Assembly (NCBI GenBank): GCA_026990815.1 | Contig: JALXCS010000001.1 | Span: forward strand, 1 to 9,498 | DNA length: 9,498 nt | Direction of reading: 5' to 3' | From: Methylomonas sp. | GTDB lineage: Bacteria > Pseudomonadota > Gammaproteobacteria > Methylococcales > Methylomonadaceae | Part shown: in pieces, positions 6,161-9,498 of the stretch | Layout of the letters: each line of letters begins with the position of its first letter | How positions within the stretch are numbered: position 1 is the first letter of the stretch | The notes under the pieces: model-generated | Database searches by the model: none | What the model saw: the letters and a program-made list of their open reading frames with translations, nothing else | What the model was told of the DNA's origin: nothing | Translations under genes and position numbers: made by a program

Positions 6161-7399
6161 TCAGCCTCCCTGTTGCAATTCTGCTTCCGCCGGTTGGGGC
6201 TCGGATTCAGGAACTGATTTCTCAGGCCCATGTAAGGATTTATCTGTTTCAATCCTCAATTTGACAATATCCCTGAGCATTTTCAAAGATTTACTAATAT
6301 CAGGAAACTGAGCCCTGATTTGAATAGCACTAAGTCTGTCTAGCTCTTTAACAAAGCTATCGCTATCATTATTTTGGGTAAAATTTTCCGCAAGCCATTT
6401 TTTTGTGTCCTCAATACTTTTTCTAAACAAGGCATCATTTTGTTGAACGATTGCCAGTTTCACCAACTCCAGCTTAATTCTAAGTTCCTGCTTTAAAAAT
6501 TCCGCCTGCTCGACTGTCAGAATTGCTTTTACTGGTTGTTCAGTATGTCTGATAGTCACCAAGCCTTCCAGCTCGATTAATGCTGAATCTAATAAATCAT
6601 GAGTGTGTTCCTGATCCTGGACCTCTTGCTGATGTTCAGTATGGGTAATTTCCTTCCCCTCATATGGAAGCAAAATTGCCAGCTTATCAACATTGTCAAT
6701 TAATAACTGAATTTTGGAATAAATACCGACAATATCAGGAACCTGAAGCTTATTGAGCAAAGCGATTTCTTTTGCAATTTCCTCCCTGATTTTAAAAGCA
6801 GCTGCATCACCACTTTCCCTTAATCTTTGGTCAGCCGCAATCAGCGCTTCCTTGGTGGTATTTACATCACCCACTAACATCAATCGCTGATTGGCAATAC
6901 TCAGTAAATATTCAGCATCAGCAATCAACCAATCTCCACGGGTTTTCCCTAATTGACGTCTAATTCGGTCCATGGATTTGGTCAATTTTTCAACCGTTAG
7001 CTCCAATTTTTGCTGATGCAACTTTGCAAAGTCTGCCAGTTTTTTATTAAAAAACTCATCCTTATTAGCTAAATCAGAAGTTAATGTTGCAACTTGCGTT
7101 TGTAATGCCGATAGCTGCGACTGATAACCAGAAATTTGCTTGGTTAATTCAATTACCCGCTGATCACCTTCATTGAGTTCTCCCCCAATATCTTCCTGCT
7201 GGTTACGCAGTTGTTGCAGTAAATAAAAGCCACCACCAGACAATATCAGCACTAAAAATAAAATTATAATACCAAACCAAAAACCAGCTTTTGATCGTTT
7301 TGGCTTATCTATTGGATTCTGAGGTGAAATATCAGATTCCTCGGCGTTACCGCCTGATTGCTCTTCAGTTTTATCTTTTCTATCAATAACTTCTGACAC
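6161..7399 (-). CDS. hemX: HemX, membrane-anchored coiled-coil protein (often misnamed uroporphyrinogen-III C-methyltransferase)
   Basis: HemX is a single-pass inner-membrane protein encoded with hemC, hemD and hemY; its role is unknown. With the GTG start it has 412 residues: an acidic, polar N-terminus (1-30), a basic KPKRSK, one membrane segment (about 39-61), a coiled coil (about 75-150), then the family signature GDWLIADAEYLLSIANQRLML (from about 155) and helical C-terminal parts. No SAM-binding or Rossmann motif is visible, so the methyltransferase name given to this family is not supported. I chose GTG at 7399 because GGAGG lies 4 nt upstream. The frame is also open to a TTG at 7426, which would add nine residues but has no Shine-Dalgarno sequence. 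With the GTG, the overlap with hemD is 17 bp. Confidence 0.9.
   Translation of the reverse strand: MSEVIDRKDKTEEQSGGNAEESDISPQNPIDKPKRSKAGFWFGIIILFLVLILSGGGFYLLQQLRNQQEDIGGELNEGDQRVIELTKQISGYQSQLSALQTQVATLTSDLANKDEFFNKKLADFAKLHQQKLELTVEKLTKSMDRIRRQLGKTRGDWLIADAEYLLSIANQRLMLVGDVNTTKEALIAADQRLRESGDAAAFKIREEIAKEIALLNKLQVPDIVGIYSKIQLLIDNVDKLAILLPYEGKEITHTEHQQEVQDQEHTHDLLDSALIELEGLVTIRHTEQPVKAILTVEQAEFLKQELRIKLELVKLAIVQQNDALFRKSIEDTKKWLAENFTQNNDSDSFVKELDRLSAIQIRAQFPDISKSLKMLRDIVKLRIETDKSLHGPEKSVPESEPQPAEAELQQGG
6165..6170 (-). promoter_or_regulatory. Ribosome binding site of hemY, at the hemX stop
   Basis: GGGAGG lies on the minus strand 6 nt before the GTG of hemY and just ahead of the hemX TGA. 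It fixes the non-ATG start and couples hemY translation to hemX termination. Confidence 0.8.
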
Positions 7400-8159
7400 T
7401 TCTCCTCCCCTTTTGTATTGCCTCAACTAGCGCGGAATCTGTCGGTTGCTGCGAGATTATAATTTCTTGAAAACCAAGTTCTGCGGCTATTTTACCAATT
7501 CGTTCACTGATAACGACTAATGGTATTGAAAATAATTGCAATTTTTTTGTCCCTAAAATTTTCAACAAGTTATTCAATGCTTCAACACTGGTGACTATAA
7601 TGGCTCCAAGCTCTTGTTTATACAGTAGTTTTTCAACAGGACTTGTATCTACTTTTGGCTTGATTCTTTGGTAAACTTCCAAATAATCAACCCGTGCACC
7701 CCGTTTTATCAATATCTCCCGCAATAATTCTCTACCACCAAGCCCACGAATTATCAAAAAGCACACTCCTTTGATATGCTGCAGTTCTGGTAAAGCCAAG
7801 ACTGCCTCCGAATTAAAGCCCTGTTTTGGTACCAAATCAGCAGCAATTCCCACATTTTGTAATGCGTTTGCAGTTGCTTTCCCGATTGCAATAACTTTAA
7901 TATCCTGCAGATCCGGTATTTTCCCATTATTCGCATCAAGAACAAAATTTACCGCATTTGCACTAACAAAAATTAGCCATTGATAAGCTTGTATTCCGGT
8001 CAAAACCTCCCTGATTCTAGCGTCAGATTCAAGGGGAACTATCTCCAATACTGGCATTTTGACAGGTATCGCGCCCATTTGTTCTAGCAAAAAACATAAA
8101 TTTTCCGCCTGTTTTTCAGGACGTGTAACCAGGACCTTCAGATCAGTTATACAGTTCAC
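7383..8159 (-). CDS. hemD: Uroporphyrinogen-III synthase
   Basis: HemD cyclises hydroxymethylbilane to uroporphyrinogen III while inverting ring D; this is the branch point to heme, siroheme and cobalamin. The 258-residue length is usual. The sequence family is weakly conserved, but the two-domain pattern is clear: LVTRPEKQAENLCFLLEQ (10-27), WLIFVSANAVNF (about 60-71), AIGKATANAL (about 91-100), LIIRGLGGRELLREIL, VYQR, IIVTSVEALNNLLKIL, and LVVISERIGKIAAELGF near the end. The start is GTG at 8159, overlapping hemC by 17 bp. It has no recognisable Shine-Dalgarno sequence, and the next in-frame Met is 27 residues in, beyond the conserved first strand. Translation probably depends on ribosomes leaving hemC. 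Confidence 0.95.
   Translation of the reverse strand: MNCITDLKVLVTRPEKQAENLCFLLEQMGAIPVKMPVLEIVPLESDARIREVLTGIQAYQWLIFVSANAVNFVLDANNGKIPDLQDIKVIAIGKATANALQNVGIAADLVPKQGFNSEAVLALPELQHIKGVCFLIIRGLGGRELLREILIKRGARVDYLEVYQRIKPKVDTSPVEKLLYKQELGAIIVTSVEALNNLLKILGTKKLQLFSIPLVVISERIGKIAAELGFQEIIISQQPTDSALVEAIQKGRRSVRSY
7404..7408 (-). promoter_or_regulatory. Ribosome binding site deciding the hemX start
   Basis: GGAGG (within GGGGAGGAG, minus strand) lies 4 nt before GTG 7399, inside the last codons of hemD. The alternative TTG at 7426 lies upstream of it and would have no such site, so the shorter hemX is favoured. Confidence 0.7.
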
Positions 8160-9069
8160 TTAAAATATTATCAGCACCTTGGTTTAACAAATCTTGAGCC
8201 GCTGCTTTTCCAATCTCTGCCGCATTGTCGATTAAACCATTTTTATTAGTACGATAGATTATGCTGCCATCAGGTTTTCCAACCAAGCCTCTTAGGGTCA
8301 AAAATCCTTGGTCTATTTGTGCAAAACCTGCAATCGGAACTTGGCAGCCTCCATGCAATGTTTCGTTCATTGCCCTTTCGGCAGTGACACAAATACTGGT
8401 TTGTTTATCGTGTAAAGCCCCAATCATTTCATTAATCCGTTGATCGTCGATGCGACATTCGATACCGATTGCCCCTTGACCAATTGCCGGCAAACTTTGC
8501 TCGGGTGGAAGCGCCTGACTAACCCGGTGCTCAAACCCCAAACGTTTTAATCCTGCAACTGCTAAAATAATGGCATCATATTCATTGGTATCCAATTTTG
8601 ATAACCGGGTATTTACATTACCCCGAAGCGGTAAAATTTCTGCTTTTGGGAATTCCTCTTTGATCTGACATTGACGACGCAGACTTGAGGTGCCTATACG
8701 TGCATTTTCCGGTAAATCAGTTAGTGATGAGTAATGATTTGAAACAAGAGCATCTCGTGGATCCTCTCGAGCCAAAATAGCTGCTAAATGAAGCCCATCA
8801 GGAAATTCAACCGGAACATCCTTCATTGAATGCACTGCAATATCCGCATTCCCTTCCAGCATCCCTTGTTCCAGTTCCTTCACAAACAGTCCTTTCCCGC
8901 CCACTTTAGCCAAAGGCGCATCAAGAATTTTATCGCCTCGGGTAGTCATTTTTACCAATTCGGTTTTAAGGTCCGGGAAAATTTCCACCAATTTCCTGGC
9001 AACATATTCAGCTTGCCATAGAGCCAGAGGACTTTTTCGAGTTGCGATACGAATAATATTTTCAGACAA
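8143..9069 (-). CDS. hemC: Hydroxymethylbilane synthase (porphobilinogen deaminase)
   Basis: HemC joins four porphobilinogens into linear hydroxymethylbilane using a covalently bound dipyrromethane cofactor. The 308 residues cover all three domains. Motifs are IRIATRKSPLALWQAEYV (6-23), GKGLFVKELE (59-68), HSMKDVP (80-86, with catalytic Asp84), IGTSSLRRQCQI (125-136), LRGNVNTRLSKLD (148-160), LPAIGQGAIGIECR (193-206) and LHGGCQVPIAGFA (238-250), where Cys242 is the cofactor attachment residue. The start must be the TTG at 9069: an in-frame TAA lies four codons upstream, and no ATG or GTG precedes the conserved IRIATR. The Shine-Dalgarno sequence is poor (only AAG). It is the first gene of hemCDXY, and its promoter should lie between 9070 and the mobile element. 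Confidence 0.97.
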   Translation of the reverse strand: MSENIIRIATRKSPLALWQAEYVARKLVEIFPDLKTELVKMTTRGDKILDAPLAKVGGKGLFVKELEQGMLEGNADIAVHSMKDVPVEFPDGLHLAAILAREDPRDALVSNHYSSLTDLPENARIGTSSLRRQCQIKEEFPKAEILPLRGNVNTRLSKLDTNEYDAIILAVAGLKRLGFEHRVSQALPPEQSLPAIGQGAIGIECRIDDQRINEMIGALHDKQTSICVTAERAMNETLHGGCQVPIAGFAQIDQGFLTLRGLVGKPDGSIIYRTNKNGLIDNAAEIGKAAAQDLLNQGADNILSELYN

Positions 9070-9278
9070 GTGCTTAAATTATGACAAAAATCACTATTGT
9101 AACTGATTTGGAATATTGTTGAGATTTTGCCGGGCAGTGAAAATAGTTTTTTCAAAAAAAGGCCTTTTAACTGTAAATAAATCAGGCATTTAACATAGTT
9201 ATATTCTTTGACTATTTACATATCTATATTTTTCGCTTTATACATAACAATCTTTGTACACGACAGAAATTTGTATTA
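9070..9278. other. Non-coding upstream region of hemC up to the foldback element
   Basis: This very AT-rich stretch has no credible coding sequence on either strand. It should hold the hemCDXY promoter. The best minus-strand -10 candidate near the gene is TACAAT at 9096-9101, without a good -35; TTGTTA followed 16 bp later by TATAGA, further upstream, is a weaker alternative. A 12-bp palindrome AAAAGGCCTTTT lies at 9157-9168. With the foldback to 9383, the interval without a gene is 316 bp. No remnant of a neighbouring gene such as argH is recognisable. Confidence 0.5.
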
Positions 9279-9383
9279 AAGAGGTAAGTGATTGAAATAA
9301 AAAGACACACGCAGATACATCCTGGTAGCTCTCTATCGCACCCCCGCGATATAATATCTATTTATTTCAATTACTTACCTCTT
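9279..9383. repeat. 105-bp foldback element with long inverted arms beside a transposase gene
   Basis: The outer arms at 9279-9301 and 9361-9383 are 23 bp each and match at 22 positions; the one difference (G at 9290) still gives a G-U pair in plus-strand RNA. After one mismatch (9302/9360) pairing continues for 3 bp, giving 27-nt arms (9279-9305 and 9357-9383) around a 51-nt loop. The left arm begins AAGAGGTAAGTGATTG. Inside the loop is a second hairpin, TATCGC-ACCCCC-GCGATA (9334-9351). No T-tract follows either side, so it is not a classical intrinsic terminator. The transposase stop codon lies 2 bp outside the right arm. It may be a transposon end structure, a nested miniature element or a 3' RNA structure. 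Confidence 0.8.
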
Positions 9384-9385
9384 GA

Positions 9386-9498
9386 TTACGCCTTTAGCTC
9401 CCGTAAAGTAACGGGGTCTGCATGAATACACGCGTATAGCAATCTATCAAAAATTTGTTCAGGCCAATATCTTCGATTAAATCGATAAGCAAATTCTG
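9386..9498 (-). CDS. Transposase C-terminus, IS1595/ISXO2-like (partial; 5' part beyond the right edge)
   Basis: Read on the minus strand, the last 36 codons before a TAA encode EFAYRFNRRYWPEQIFDRLL, then YACIHADPVTLRELKA. The block with FNRR, a following [F/L]xRLL helix and a short end of the type xPxTxxEL resembles the C-terminal end of IS1595-family transposases with an ISXO2-like DDE domain, from memory of that family. The catalytic residues would lie upstream and are not visible. The two other minus-strand frames do not give recognisable protein: one is closed by a stop after a few codons and the other reads to a TAA without a familiar pattern. The gene points towards hemC, in the same orientation. 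Whether the full gene is intact cannot be judged. Confidence 0.68.
   Translation of the reverse strand, partial: EFAYRFNRRYWPEQIFDRLLYACIHADPVTLRELKA
9386..9498 (-). mobile_element. End of an insertion sequence upstream of hemC; left boundary uncertain
   Basis: The transposase fragment shows that an insertion sequence enters from the right edge. Its boundary on the hemC side is not settled. It is probably inside or at the outer end of the foldback (somewhere in 9279-9383), because the arms look like terminal inverted repeats. The target duplication and the other end are outside the window, so neither the boundary nor the family subgroup can be confirmed here. Confidence 0.5.

Noticed and set aside
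5918..6217. Plus-strand open frame opposite the hemY start and hemX end
   Set aside because: It covers the membrane segments of HemY on the other strand and has no start signal or recognisable motif.
9081..9122. Possible leader peptide of 13 codons on the plus strand before hemC
   Set aside because: It points away from hemC, has no ribosome binding site and no attenuator-like hairpin follows.
8952..9155. Minus-strand open frame overlapping the hemC start and reaching upstream
   Set aside because: It is out of frame with HemC, and the overlapped part is explained by HemC; the upstream portion is AT-rich noise.
9157..9168. AAAAGGCCTTTT palindrome as a terminator or operator
   Set aside because: The stem is too short to terminate and such AT-flanked palindromes are expected by chance in this AT-rich spacer; only its presence is noted.
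9321..9351. tRNA-like GGTAGCTC segment in the foldback loop
   Set aside because: No acceptor, anticodon or T arm can be drawn around it and the T-loop consensus is missing.
9279..9383. Integron attC site
   Set aside because: The arms lack the conserved outer core sites (GTTRRRY and RYYYAAC) and no integrase or gene cassette is visible.

Overview
The window is a stretch of a gammaproteobacterial chromosome built around tetrapyrrole (heme) synthesis. The phylum-level guess rests on the hemC-hemD-hemX-hemY order, the cmoA-cmoB pair, an MlaC protein and an aspartate-type HemB resembling that of Pseudomonas. The DNA is AT-rich. An AT-rich gammaproteobacterium such as a methanotroph or a symbiont would fit, but the sequence does not prove a genus.

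Layout from left to right: (1) the first 152 codons of aroE (shikimate dehydrogenase), minus strand, running off the left edge and translationally coupled to hemB; (2) hemB (porphobilinogen synthase), minus; (3) a 120-bp divergent spacer holding an 11-bp inverted repeat; (4) an orphan mlaC (periplasmic phospholipid carrier), plus; (5) hemF (oxygen-dependent coproporphyrinogen III oxidase), minus, whose stop lies 2 bp from the mlaC stop; (6) a 64-bp divergent spacer with a 12-bp palindrome over a candidate extended -10; (7) cmoA-cmoB, plus, overlapping by 4 bp, for wobble-uridine modification of tRNA; (8) the hemC-hemD-hemX-hemY cluster, minus, overlapping or nearly abutting throughout, with hemY ending 9 bp from cmoB; (9) an AT-rich upstream region of hemC; (10) a long foldback structure (27-bp arms, 51-nt loop) directly after the 3' end of an IS1595/ISXO2-like transposase that enters from the right edge.

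Function: HemB makes porphobilinogen, HemC polymerises it to hydroxymethylbilane, HemD closes the ring to uroporphyrinogen III, and HemF later converts coproporphyrinogen III to protoporphyrinogen IX. HemX and HemY are membrane proteins encoded with HemC/HemD but of unsettled function. All six heme-related genes lie on the minus strand. They are broken up by plus-strand genes of unrelated function (mlaC, cmoA, cmoB), giving alternating divergent and convergent junctions with almost no intergenic DNA at the convergent ones. hemA, hemL, hemE, hemG/hemJ and hemH are not in the window.

I see no CRISPR array, tRNA, rRNA, toxin-antitoxin or defence system. The genes are ordinary housekeeping genes. 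The parts least explained by annotation are the foldback element beside the transposase, the two symmetrical motifs in the divergent promoters, and the repeated use of non-ATG start codons in the heme and aroE genes.
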